Shown in pieces: positions 7,504 to 14,331 of a stretch of 64,000 nt of DNA. The DNA comes from Planococcus citreus. GTDB taxonomy: Bacteria; Bacillota; Bacilli; Bacillales_A; Planococcaceae. Positions within the stretch are counted from its first letter, which is position 1; each line of letters begins with the position of its first letter. The position numbers and the translations under genes were made by a program. A model generated the notes under the pieces. The model did no database searches and was not told where the DNA came from. It saw only the letters and a program-made list of their open reading frames with translations. The stretch lies in contig NZ_RCCP01000001.1 in NCBI RefSeq assembly GCF_003664125.1, forward strand, positions 248,001 through 312,000. The letters are read 5' to 3'.

Positions 7504-9065
7504 CGCTTCCTCACGCCCGTTCCTTTACAGGAAGGACACTGAATCTGTTTGGCTGTTGCCGGGCTCGTTATCTTGCCGTCACCGTTACACTCCGGACAAG
7601 GAAACTCGTCATTTCCATCTGCTTGCTCTTGAGCGCTTGATGAACTGGTGCCACCGTTTAGCTCGTCGTCCTCATTCAGCGGAGGAAGCGACTCGCCAAA
7701 ACGTATGGCCTCTTCTTCCAGTCGCTGCATCTCCAGTTCGACATCATTCACCCACGGATGGTTTTCGAGAATGGTTTGTTTGCTGACATTGCCAACTGAA
7801 TTCTGCCCCATCTCGATTTGCTCGGCCTCATTGGTGAGCATCGACTTGTTGAACGTGAACGTCAGATCCTTATAGTCGTGGTCCTTTTTCTCAGTGATGT
7901 TGATGTATTCGACCAGGAACCACGCAAAGTGCTTGAGGCCCTTCGTAAACTTCCGTTCCATGACACTCGCTTTCATGTCCAGCAGCTGGAACAACTGCCG
8001 AAGGGCGACCCCGGACGGCGCATTGCCGAACTTATCCATGGAGACGTCTGCGCCTTGGCCGAAGTGAAAGATGTTCTTGGTGTATCGATCCAATTGGCTG
8101 TCGACCGCATTCACCGGCACTTCCGATTGCTTGGTATCAACGCCGCTGCCATCTTCACCGCTAACCTTAATGGCCTTGAAGCGCTTGAGATTGGCGTTGA
8201 AGCCTTTTAGGTCTGTGCCCTCATAGCCTCTCAGGATATAAATGAGCGACTGCATGTCTTCAAGTGTGTTCAAGGTGTCGGAAACAATAAGGTCGTATGC
8301 ATCGATGTAGCCCTTATAGAACGTCAAGTCCCCGACGCGTTCTTCATTGTTCATGAACTCGATGAACGGCACCTCGCCCCAGCCGTAACCGGAACCGTTG
8401 TAGTAGAAATGGGACGCTGGATTGATGTCCTCTGAAACGTCAAAGAAGATATCGCCATCGATGATTTCGTAAAAGGTCACTTGCTCCTTATCCCACATTT
8501 CTACTTTGGTTGTAGTATCGTCCACCGCGTAGAAACGGATGATATACAGCAGTTTCTTTTGCTTCGACCGGTCATAGATCGGAATGACTTCTTCTTTCGG
8601 GATGCGGATATAGTCGAACAGTCCATCTTCATCGATATACGGATGCAGCCACTCGCGGCCTTTGTTCGATACGTTCTTGATAAGCTCGGGAATGATGTCC
8701 TCAAAGTCATCAGACAGTGTGTCTGTGACCATCTCCAGCAACTCGTTATCGTCACCCTTAGAACCAACTGTCACCGGCTTGCCAGCGAGATAGGCAACCT
8801 TCTGATCAACCAGCAATTTATGAAAGCCGGATGACACTTTATTATTCTTTGCATCCTTATCTTCAACCGGCCGGTCGTTCACATAAGTATTGATTATGCG
8901 ATTCTGAATATCATTTTCGCCCATGTAATACCTATGGCCATCTTCGATAATAGCTGCAGACTCATGCGCTTCAATCATTTCTTTCACGATATCCTCCGTC
9001 ATTGGCTTGTTCAGACGGATAATTTCGTTCAGTTCTTCTGTATGTGTCGTGTCGCTTGGATACAT
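7500..9065 (-). CDS. Portal protein (SPP1 gp6-like) with C-terminal DnaJ-type zinc motif
   Basis: 521 residues. Residues ~1-470 match SPP1-like portal proteins, with DRPVEDKDAKNNKVSSGFHK, VAYLAGKPVTVG, the GRGYEG-like ILRGYEGTDL and a GVALRQLFQLLDMKASV helix. The portal dodecamer forms the DNA entry vertex and packaging motor base. The last 32 residues are unusual: two copies of CxxCxGxG (CPECNGDG at 490-497 and CPSCKGTG at 510-517), as in the zinc-binding region of DnaJ. This tail is joined by an acidic, Ser-rich linker. The stop overlaps the minor head protein start. Confidence 0.9.
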   Translation of the reverse strand: MYPSDTTHTEELNEIIRLNKPMTEDIVKEMIEAHESAAIIEDGHRYYMGENDIQNRIINTYVNDRPVEDKDAKNNKVSSGFHKLLVDQKVAYLAGKPVTVGSKGDDNELLEMVTDTLSDDFEDIIPELIKNVSNKGREWLHPYIDEDGLFDYIRIPKEEVIPIYDRSKQKKLLYIIRFYAVDDTTTKVEMWDKEQVTFYEIIDGDIFFDVSEDINPASHFYYNGSGYGWGEVPFIEFMNNEERVGDLTFYKGYIDAYDLIVSDTLNTLEDMQSLIYILRGYEGTDLKGFNANLKRFKAIKVSGEDGSGVDTKQSEVPVNAVDSQLDRYTKNIFHFGQGADVSMDKFGNAPSGVALRQLFQLLDMKASVMERKFTKGLKHFAWFLVEYINITEKKDHDYKDLTFTFNKSMLTNEAEQIEMGQNSVGNVSKQTILENHPWVNDVELEMQRLEEEAIRFGESLPPLNEDDELNGGTSSSSAQEQADGNDEFPCPECNGDGKITSPATAKQIQCPSCKGTGVRKR

Positions 9066-9077
9066 GTATTCACCTCT

Positions 9078-10340
9078 TTACGTTAAGAATGTTAGTGACG
9101 ACTTGCGCATATCTCGCTCAAATGCATAGCGCGTGCTGTCGATCGTGTGATTGTCTTTGTCTTCTAAGCGTGGCTTTGGATTGCCGTCGCGGTCCGTCTG
9201 GTAATCGATGTTCTCGAATTCCCTGGCGATGTTCGGCGTTCGTAATGGATCAATGCAAATGAAATCAAGGTCATCCAGCCATTTCTCGCCATACTCTACG
9301 CTGTCCGGCCCCTTCTTCACTTGCTTCAATCGCTGTATGCCGTGCTCTAAGCGCATTTCGTCATTACTCTTCGGCTCAACCTCTGCGAAAATCTCCTCAT
9401 GCGCATATCCACGCTTGGTAATCCATTCAGCCAGCTTGCGGTTGCTGATTTTTACGCCGTAATGCTCGTCGATTGCGTAGATGCCATTGCGCTTCTTGTC
9501 GTAATGCCAACGAACAAATGCCAGTGGATCTGATGCATAGCCGTAATCGAGTCCGTTGCGAATGTTGTCGAAGCTTTTGGCCATATCGTCTGTGATGCAG
9601 CCAGCTTCGATTTGCAAGTTATCGAATGGCACCACGCCCGAGCCGACCGCCTTGCCTTCATACTCCCACTCATATCGTTTAGGATTGCGCTCTTTGGCTG
9701 CCAATGCCTCTTCGATGAATTGCTTGGAGATGAACGGATTGTCGTGATACGTGGAATGATGCACAAAAGTATTCGCCGGCTGGAAGGATGATTCGTATTT
9801 CTTATTCACCCATGACTGTCTGCGCTTCGGTGGGTTGTAGCTGAAGAAGAACTTATAAAAAAGGCCATCAGCCAATTCTCCACGTAGTAAGGAGTTGGTG
9901 ATGGTCGTGACTTCTTCTTCAGTTTTAAACTCTGCCAGTTCTTCCACCCAAGCTAGCGCGAAGGGGAAGTTTGCCGACTTCAAGGACTTGATGCGTTCCG
10001 GTTCCTGGGCACCCTTAAAGACCATGTAATTGCCTCTCGGCAGATACGTAATCCGCATCGGAGACTTGTTGACTTTGAACAGATGGGAAACGCCTTGCTC
10101 AGATATCGCCCACTTGATCTGTTCGAAGATGGAAAGCTCAAGCGTGTTGTCGACTTTCCGGATACCGATACCGTTCAACGGGAGACGCATCAGCAGCTGC
10201 ACAAAAATGTGCGCAATGTCTGAAGACTTCCCAGAACCACGCCCGCCCTTGCAGACGATGTTTAAAATGTCGCTGGACATCGTAGCCTTCCAAACCGGAT
10301 GAAACGCTGTAGGGATGAATTCGGATAGCTTACGAACCAT
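9078..10340 (-). CDS. Terminase large subunit (PBSX XtmB type)
   Basis: 420 residues. The Walker A motif GGRGSGKSSD is near residues 31-40, and an ATPase acidic segment (ALAWVEELAEF) near 130. The nuclease domain starts near residue 250 with LDYGYASDPLAF and contains FAEVEPKSNDEM and a C-terminal DKDNHTIDSTRYAFE motif. It cuts and pumps phage DNA into the prohead. The ATG at 10340 (GGAG upstream) overlaps the small subunit gene by 11 nt; a GTG at 10352 is an alternative. Confidence 0.92.
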   Translation of the reverse strand: MVRKLSEFIPTAFHPVWKATMSSDILNIVCKGGRGSGKSSDIAHIFVQLLMRLPLNGIGIRKVDNTLELSIFEQIKWAISEQGVSHLFKVNKSPMRITYLPRGNYMVFKGAQEPERIKSLKSANFPFALAWVEELAEFKTEEEVTTITNSLLRGELADGLFYKFFFSYNPPKRRQSWVNKKYESSFQPANTFVHHSTYHDNPFISKQFIEEALAAKERNPKRYEWEYEGKAVGSGVVPFDNLQIEAGCITDDMAKSFDNIRNGLDYGYASDPLAFVRWHYDKKRNGIYAIDEHYGVKISNRKLAEWITKRGYAHEEIFAEVEPKSNDEMRLEHGIQRLKQVKKGPDSVEYGEKWLDDLDFICIDPLRTPNIAREFENIDYQTDRDGNPKPRLEDKDNHTIDSTRYAFERDMRKSSLTFLT

Positions 10341-10779
10341 CGTCTCCACCACCGATATCGTCCACGAAGGTTACATTCAATTCACCTTCATGCTTCACGG
10401 TTTCCTTGAACATGCCGAGATGCTTCCCGATCAGTTCTGTTGCTTTGTTCGCGCCGCTGCTGTCGAATTGGTATTCACCTGTTGGAACCAGTCGCTGTTC
10501 CACATAATCAAATTCCATCACAGGTTCTTGCTGCATTGCTCGGTCTGATATATCCATCAAGCGTTTCAGCACCCAATAAGCATCAAGCTCCAATCGATCA
10601 GCTCGTGTTTTCTTTAGTTCCTCTATACGCGCGCGGATGTTTCCTTTTGCTAGCAACTTTGCTGCTGTAGTCCTCGCTGTTTTTTCACTGTACCCTGCAC
10701 GAATCGCCGCCTGAGTGCCGTTTAGGTCCACCAGGTACTCATCGATGAACATCTGTTGCTTCGCTGTAAACCTCACCAT
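10330..10779 (-). CDS. Terminase small subunit
   Basis: 149 residues of the terminase_2 / XtmA pattern: KQQMFIDEYLVDLNGTQAAI followed by RAGYSEKTARTTAAKLL (the DNA-binding HTH), then an oligomerisation region. It recognises the packaging site and loads the large subunit, whose gene overlaps its 3' end. The ATG at 10779 is preceded by GGTGAT. Confidence 0.9.
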   Translation of the reverse strand: MVRFTAKQQMFIDEYLVDLNGTQAAIRAGYSEKTARTTAAKLLAKGNIRARIEELKKTRADRLELDAYWVLKRLMDISDRAMQQEPVMEFDYVEQRLVPTGEYQFDSSGANKATELIGKHLGMFKETVKHEGELNVTFVDDIGGGDDGS

Positions 10780-10838
10780 ATATCACCAACTTTCGCGCTA
10801 ATTGCTATTTTTATTCTCGTCATTACTAAATTTACATA

Positions 10839-10847
10839 TGCTATAAT
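10839..10847 (+). promoter_or_regulatory. Extended -10 promoter for a plus-strand unit
   Basis: TGCTATAAT (TG-N plus a perfect -10 at 10842-10847) lies in the gap between the terminase and the late regulator and points opposite to both. No good -35 is seen, which an extended -10 can tolerate. Transcription would start near 10854. Confidence 0.55.
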
Positions 10848-10934
10848 CTTTTTAAGCACCCTTCTCTAGCGTCCGACGCTGTGAACACCCGGCATTGGAT
10901 TCAGGTTTTCCTGGATAGATGGGGGGTGTTAGTT

Positions 10935-11015
10935 GTGAAGGTAACAATCACCATCGAGGTGTCACCAGCCATCATAAGATTGTTGGCGGCCTTTACAACG
11001 GGCTTCCTCCTGTAA
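10935..11015 (+). CDS. Putative 26-residue hydrophobic peptide
   Basis: A 26-codon frame beginning GTG AAG, with GGGGGGTG 6 nt before the start. The product has a beta-like VKVTITIEVSP start and a hydrophobic IIRLLAAFTTGFLL end. It lies on the strand opposite to the flanking phage operons, behind an extended -10 promoter, and its last codons form part of an intrinsic terminator. I do not recognise a family. A small membrane-active or regulatory peptide is an inference; alternatively the transcript could act as RNA. Confidence 0.45.
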   Translation: MKVTITIEVSPAIIRLLAAFTTGFLL

Positions 11016-11031
11016 AGGGGGGAGTTTTTTT
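11003..11031 (+). terminator. Plus-strand intrinsic terminator overlapping the peptide gene end
   Basis: The stem 11003-11010 with 11017-11024 (8 bp, with G-T pairs) is followed directly by TTTTTTT (11025-11031). A competing stem (10990-10996 with 11012-11018) shares its 3' arm, so the end of the coding frame and termination may influence each other. Confidence 0.65.
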
Positions 11032-11127
11032 GTTGCTCATAATTAGTAGTGGGGCTGTGGAGGGATGTGCCAGTTGCCCGTGCATCCCCTCTTTTATTCT
11101 CCCCTTCATTACAGATGAATTCGGAAG

Positions 11128-11628
11128 TCAATCGGAAGGCAAGGAAATCTTTTCATTGATTTTCTTTTGGGCTCTTTTGATGTAACCCTGAACCGTTCCT
11201 TTGCTTACCCCGATTTCCTCAGCTATCTTTGCCCAGCTAATGCCACCAGCGTAATGCAAGATATAACACTGCCGTTCACGCAGCGATAACGATGCAAAAA
11301 TATCAGCCAATATAATCTTCTCTTCGGCCGTCATATACAATTGTTTCGGTCCTTCTTCTAGCTGCTCGGTGATGTCCGGGATGAAATCCATATTCGAGAA
11401 GGATTGGTGCTGGTAGATGCTCTTCTTGTCAATGCCTTTGAATGTCCCAGGCTGTCTGCCGGTCTCGAGCCACTCCATCGAGAAGTTCATGCTTTCAATC
11501 ATGCTGTTGATCTGTGTGAGGTCCTGTTTGCTATGAAAGTCGTTACGATCCAATCGGTCCCGACGTCGCTCCAGGTCTTTTTTGTGAATGCTGTATTCGT
11601 GTAATAGTTCGTCTGCCCATACTTTCAT
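11128..11628 (-). CDS. xpf: Xpf-like sigma-factor-like late gene regulator
   Basis: 166 residues. The N-terminal half is helical (RRRDRLDRNDFHSKQDL); the C-terminal half is a sigma-70 region 4-like HTH: ASLSLRERQCYILHYAGGIS, then WAKIAEEIGVSKGTVQGYIK. PBSX Xpf has this build and turns on late genes, and it likewise lies just upstream of the terminase genes. The ATG at 11628 has GGGGAGG 7 nt upstream. A strong terminator sits before the gene, so it probably has its own promoter in the short gap or is read through. The symbol is by analogy. Confidence 0.75.
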   Translation of the reverse strand: MKVWADELLHEYSIHKKDLERRRDRLDRNDFHSKQDLTQINSMIESMNFSMEWLETGRQPGTFKGIDKKSIYQHQSFSNMDFIPDITEQLEEGPKQLYMTAEEKIILADIFASLSLRERQCYILHYAGGISWAKIAEEIGVSKGTVQGYIKRAQKKINEKISLPSD

Positions 11629-11654
11629 CGAAGAACCTCCCCTGATTTTGGAAA

Positions 11655-11700
11655 TAAAAAAAGAGGACACAAAACAGCGGTTATGCTGTCATGTGTCCTC
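11655..11700 (-). terminator. Strong intrinsic terminator (repeat copy 1)
   Basis: An inverted repeat (9 bp outer stem, then an inner ACAGC/GCTGT stem; 11663-11700) is followed on the minus strand by a run of seven T. The same sequence, partly decayed, occurs at 12593-12640. Confidence 0.85.
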
Positions 11701-11725
11701 CAGTTGGCTGGTGGGACTATTAGTG

Positions 11726-12409
11726 TCAGATTTTGACTAGTTGATAATAGGCGTTAGCTCCATGAGAACCTAAATGCTTATATTCAAGCTTCATTTTAAA
11801 AATGTCGTTATACTTCTTTCCGCTTATATCTTGATAACTTATTTCCAATCTACAATTAAAATCCTCTTCTAAATCAAGATCTTGACCTTCTTCTAATCGA
11901 TTAAAAAGAAGTTCCGAATAGATACCATAAATATATCTAATTGAAGCACTTGGTTCTAAGAATTCTTCGGGTTCTTCGTTAGTCTTATAAGGTAATATAA
12001 AATCAAAATCATGCGTGTAAGAAAGTCTTACCATCGCTTCTTCATTACTTCGAATTTTCTTTATACTATAAAACATACGGTCTCCACCGCTGATTTTTTC
12101 AAATATATATTCATCCTTGTCATCAAATTCTTTGAGCTTATCAAAGTTTTTTTCATCAATTACCCATTTAGCCTTTATATTTTTAGCTGTACCTAGACCT
12201 ATATTGAATATTGCAGATTCTAAAGAATCATCGTTTTTACTTTCTACATACGGCAACTTATCTTTTTCATCAAACTTGATAATTATATCTTTCGGCTTAA
12301 AGTGTATATCAGGTCTATTTGAAATAATTCTTTGTCTTGAAACATTCCAAAGCGTTCCAAGTGCAACCAATGAAGTTAACAAAGGTGCAATTATAATAAT
12401 ATTATTCAA
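11726..12409 (-). CDS. AT-rich membrane-anchored protein of unknown function (cargo A)
   Basis: 227 residues from a TTG start at 12409, with GAGGGGG about 8 nt upstream. The first ~20 residues form a transmembrane segment (NNIIIIAPLLTSLVALGTLW); the rest is soluble, charged and probably beta-rich (NIGLGTAKNIKAKWVID and similar strands). Base composition is far richer in A+T than the flanking phage genes, suggesting recent acquisition. The frame is open upstream into a decayed XtrA-like gene, so a longer fusion starting at GTG 12529 is possible. No family is recognised. A lysogen-expressed or superinfection-related role is speculation from its position as swappable cargo. Confidence 0.65.
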   Translation of the reverse strand: MNNIIIIAPLLTSLVALGTLWNVSRQRIISNRPDIHFKPKDIIIKFDEKDKLPYVESKNDDSLESAIFNIGLGTAKNIKAKWVIDEKNFDKLKEFDDKDEYIFEKISGGDRMFYSIKKIRSNEEAMVRLSYTHDFDFILPYKTNEEPEEFLEPSASIRYIYGIYSELLFNRLEEGQDLDLEEDFNCRLEISYQDISGKKYNDIFKMKLEYKHLGSHGANAYYQLVKI

Positions 12410-12560
12410 AACTCTTTCCCCCTCATCAAAATTCACACGCCTAACCTGACCATCGTGCGTTTTGATGCGTCTCTCTGCATGAGGTGGTAGCGCACCGAGT
12501 TTAGCCTTGCCATTAGAGATCAAAAGCACATGGCTTCCCGGTTATTCCATTATATCCAAC
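12406..12560 (-). pseudogene. Decayed XtrA-like gene (second copy)
   Basis: The translated remnant (VLLISNGKAKLGALPP, then IKTHDGQVRRVNFDEGE) is clearly a duplicate of the intact gene at 13165-13362. Two lesions are visible by alignment: a TAA at 12542-12544 where the intact copy has TTA (Leu), and one extra A in the GGGGGAAAG run near the 3' end, which removes the original stop and opens the frame into cargo A. Removing that base restores a TGA stop that overlaps the TTG start of cargo A. A shortened product from GTG 12529 remains possible. Confidence 0.7.
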
Positions 12561-12592
12561 CCAAGAATCCTTGCCTCCAGATTTTGTCACAT

Positions 12593-12640
12593 TATATAAA
12601 AAGGACACAAAACAGCGGTTATTCTGCAATATATCTCCCG
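12593..12640 (-). repeat. Degenerate copy of the 11.66-kb terminator repeat
   Basis: The segment containing ACAAAACAGCGGTTAT and the following GTTGGCTAGTGGGG closely match 11665-11720, but the pairing half of the stem has diverged (GCAATATATCTCC in place of GTCATGTGTCCTC). It follows the cargo B stop codon just as copy 1 follows cargo A. It keeps a T-run on the minus strand and may still act as a weak terminator. Confidence 0.75.
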
Positions 12641-12655
12641 GTTGGCTAGTGGGGC

Positions 12656-13150
12656 TTATTTATAAATAGAGTTTATAGAAGACATTAAATCTGTGTATTT
12701 GTCTTCTAATTCTTTTTCTACCATTTTTATTAAACTTACCTTATCTTGATCAAAACCTTTCAATTCAATAATTCTTTTAAGGTTTTTACAAGTAAAAACG
12801 TAAGAGTTTATCTTGTCTTCTAAATACTCTAAATCTTCGTCATCTATTTTAACATCCAGCTTAATAAGCTCTTGACAATTATCACTTATTCTAGTTTTCG
12901 CTAAATTATAGAGTTCTTCGTCTTTTTCTGGCCAAGGACTTGAAAGTTCCTCTAGTTTATAAAGAGACTTGCCGTAATATTCATACCAAGTCAAGTCCTT
13001 CATTAAACTAAACTCTTTAGCAGATATTAAGTTAGCTGCTTTTTTAATTTCATTAATCGACTTACTTTTATCAATATTTTTTTTATCTTTCTTTTCTAAC
13101 TTCGATTTTGCTAAATAACCTAAAACTGCACCTGCCACGCTTCCCGCCAC
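12656..13150 (-). CDS. AT-rich membrane-anchored protein of unknown function (cargo B)
   Basis: About 164 residues from GTG 13150. A CTG at 13168 overlapping the upstream stop as CTGA would add SILIT and give a better membrane segment plus a better-placed ribosome site (GGGGGAAGAG). The N-terminus is hydrophobic (VAGSVAGAVLGYLA) and is followed by a Lys-rich segment and a long charged helical domain (for example LYKLEELSSPWPEKDEELYN). No family recognised. Base composition is strongly AT-rich like cargo A. It follows an intact XtrA-like gene and ends at the degenerate terminator repeat. Confidence 0.6.
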   Translation of the reverse strand: MAGSVAGAVLGYLAKSKLEKKDKKNIDKSKSINEIKKAANLISAKEFSLMKDLTWYEYYGKSLYKLEELSSPWPEKDEELYNLAKTRISDNCQELIKLDVKIDDEDLEYLEDKINSYVFTCKNLKRIIELKGFDQDKVSLIKMVEKELEDKYTDLMSSINSIYK

Positions 13151-13164
13151 TGTAATTAAAATAC

Positions 13165-13362
13165 TCAGAACTCTTCCCCCTCATCAAAATTCACACGTTT
13201 CACCTGCCCGTCGTGTGTCTTGATGGTCGTTTGAGCAAATGGTGGAAGCTCACCGATTTTCACCTTTCCTTCAGAAATCAGGAGAACACAACTTTTAGGT
13301 AATTCCATTATATCCAATTCTAACATTCCTGTCTTCGAAATTTTAACATCTTGCAAGCGCAT
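13165..13362 (-). CDS. XtrA/YqaO-like phage protein
   Basis: 65 residues: MRLQDVKISKTGMLELDI, then an ISEGKVKIGELPPFAQTTIK core and a THDGQVKRVNFDEGEEF end. It resembles the XtrA/YqaO proteins that sit before the late regulator in PBSX and skin prophages; their function is not established. The ATG at 13362 has GGAGGGG 5 nt upstream. The stop overlaps a possible CTG start of the next gene. A mutated duplicate lies at 12406-12560. Confidence 0.7.
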   Translation of the reverse strand: MRLQDVKISKTGMLELDIMELPKSCVLLISEGKVKIGELPPFAQTTIKTHDGQVKRVNFDEGEEF

Positions 13363-13390
13363 TGGACCCCTCCATCCTCTAACTCTTCGC

Positions 13391-13810
13391 TTAGTAATTA
13401 ATCAGCACAACGACCCTCGGCGTCATGCTGTATAGTTTCTTCACCGTCATGCTGACCACTTGGCTATCATCCTGCCAAATAATCTTGGACAGTCCATCCT
13501 TCACACCCTTCGCTAGATTATCGACATCGGGCTTTGTAATCGGCAGTAATAACCCTGCGGCAATAAGCTCCTGTTTCGGGCGCGTCTGATACTTCTTCGG
13601 TGTCGGCTGATAGAATGTCAGCTCCAAGTGTATCGGGCCTCGAATAAGCTCCTGTGGCTTGTGCTGGGATGCGATGAGCTTTACGTATTGTTTGAAGTCC
13701 CGGGATTTCACCGGATCGTAGAGAACCGTTTTGCCCGTGAAGCTTTTTCCGGCTCGGGGACGACCCTGGGCGACTGGTTGTCCGACTATTTCGAATGCGA
13801 TTTGGTTCAT
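13391..13810 (-). CDS. RusA-like Holliday junction resolvase
   Basis: 139 residues from ATG 13810 (GGAGCG upstream). The family pattern is clear: FEIVGQPVAQGRPRAGKSF, a FYQPTPKK segment, KPDVDNLAKGVKDGLSKIIW with the catalytic Asp residues, and QDDSQVVSM. RusA cuts four-way junctions made during phage replication and recombination, helping to prepare DNA for packaging. The ATG overlaps the TGA of the small frame upstream as ATGA. Confidence 0.88.
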   Translation of the reverse strand: MNQIAFEIVGQPVAQGRPRAGKSFTGKTVLYDPVKSRDFKQYVKLIASQHKPQELIRGPIHLELTFYQPTPKKYQTRPKQELIAAGLLLPITKPDVDNLAKGVKDGLSKIIWQDDSQVVSMTVKKLYSMTPRVVVLINY

Positions 13811-13972
13811 TGTTTCGCTCCGAATGTTGTGTTCTGATAATTCTTTACCAATTCGAATGCTTGCTGTTGAGTGAATCCTTGCGCTTGCAGTTCTAAGTAG
13901 TAAGTCCATAGCAGTGGAGAAAAGTCTCTTAAAACTGCTTGCATTTGTTCAAACTGATGTACAATATCCATT
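13807..13972 (-). pseudogene. Frameshifted small phage gene
   Basis: From ATG 13972 (GGGGGAG upstream) the frame reads MDIVHQFEQMQAVLRDF. It then needs a 1-nt shift at a run of five A (plus strand 13920-13924) to continue as SPLLWTYYLELQAQGFTQQQ and end with a TGA that overlaps the rusA ATG. The shifted part has the look of the short helical proteins common in Bacillales prophages. Without the shift the frame runs into rusA as a nonsense-like extension. A true mutation, a homopolymer sequencing error or programmed slippage cannot be told apart here. Confidence 0.6.
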
Positions 13973-13983
13973 CCTACTCCCCC

Positions 13984-14115
13984 TTAATTAATCTGCAGCA
14001 GTCGATCATACTCTTGAACGAGCCTCCGTTCTTCCATATCCTCAAAGTAGCTTTCAGGCTTTCCAGTCATCACAGACAGCGTGGTAATCATGCCTTGGCG
14101 ATCTTCTTCGTTCAT
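13984..14115 (-). CDS. Small phage protein (43 aa), possibly BH0509-like
   Basis: A 43-residue acidic helical product (MNEEDRQGMITTLSVMTGKP and a C-terminal VQEYDRLLQIN), with GAAAGGAG before the ATG at 14115. The pattern resembles the small BH0509-type proteins of Firmicute phages, but this is a weak likeness. It is evenly packed between coding neighbours in the same operon. Confidence 0.55.
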   Translation of the reverse strand: MNEEDRQGMITTLSVMTGKPESYFEDMEERRLVQEYDRLLQIN

Positions 14116-14130
14116 CGTTATGCTCCTTTC

Positions 14131-14331
14131 CTAAATCCGGTCCATTTGCCGCAGCCGATGCGTACGCTGCTTAACCGTGAGATTGTGCCGGTTGTTTTCT
14201 TTCTCCGTGGCCGCGACGTCCTTCCGGTAGCAGACCCCATCAATCAAGATGAGGGTCGGGCTTCCGTTTTTGACTTTCAGGACTTCGCCGTTGAATGAGA
14301 GCTTGTCGCCTGGCTTGTACTCAGTAGCCAT
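14131..14331 (-). CDS. Small hypothetical phage protein (66 aa)
   Basis: 66 residues, MATEYKPGDKLSFNGEVLKV then strand-like LILIDGVCYRKDV and a basic tail. It overlaps the dUTPase stop by 11 nt. The beta-rich first half suggests a small SH3- or OB-like fold, but no family is recognised. Confidence 0.6.
   Translation of the reverse strand: MATEYKPGDKLSFNGEVLKVKNGSPTLILIDGVCYRKDVAATEKENNRHNLTVKQRTHRLRQMDRI

Noticed and set aside
10919-11185. A longer plus-strand frame of about 88 codons starting near 10919
   Set aside because: It runs through the terminator and has no fitting ribosome site; the 26-codon frame beginning at GTG 10935 has a better one.
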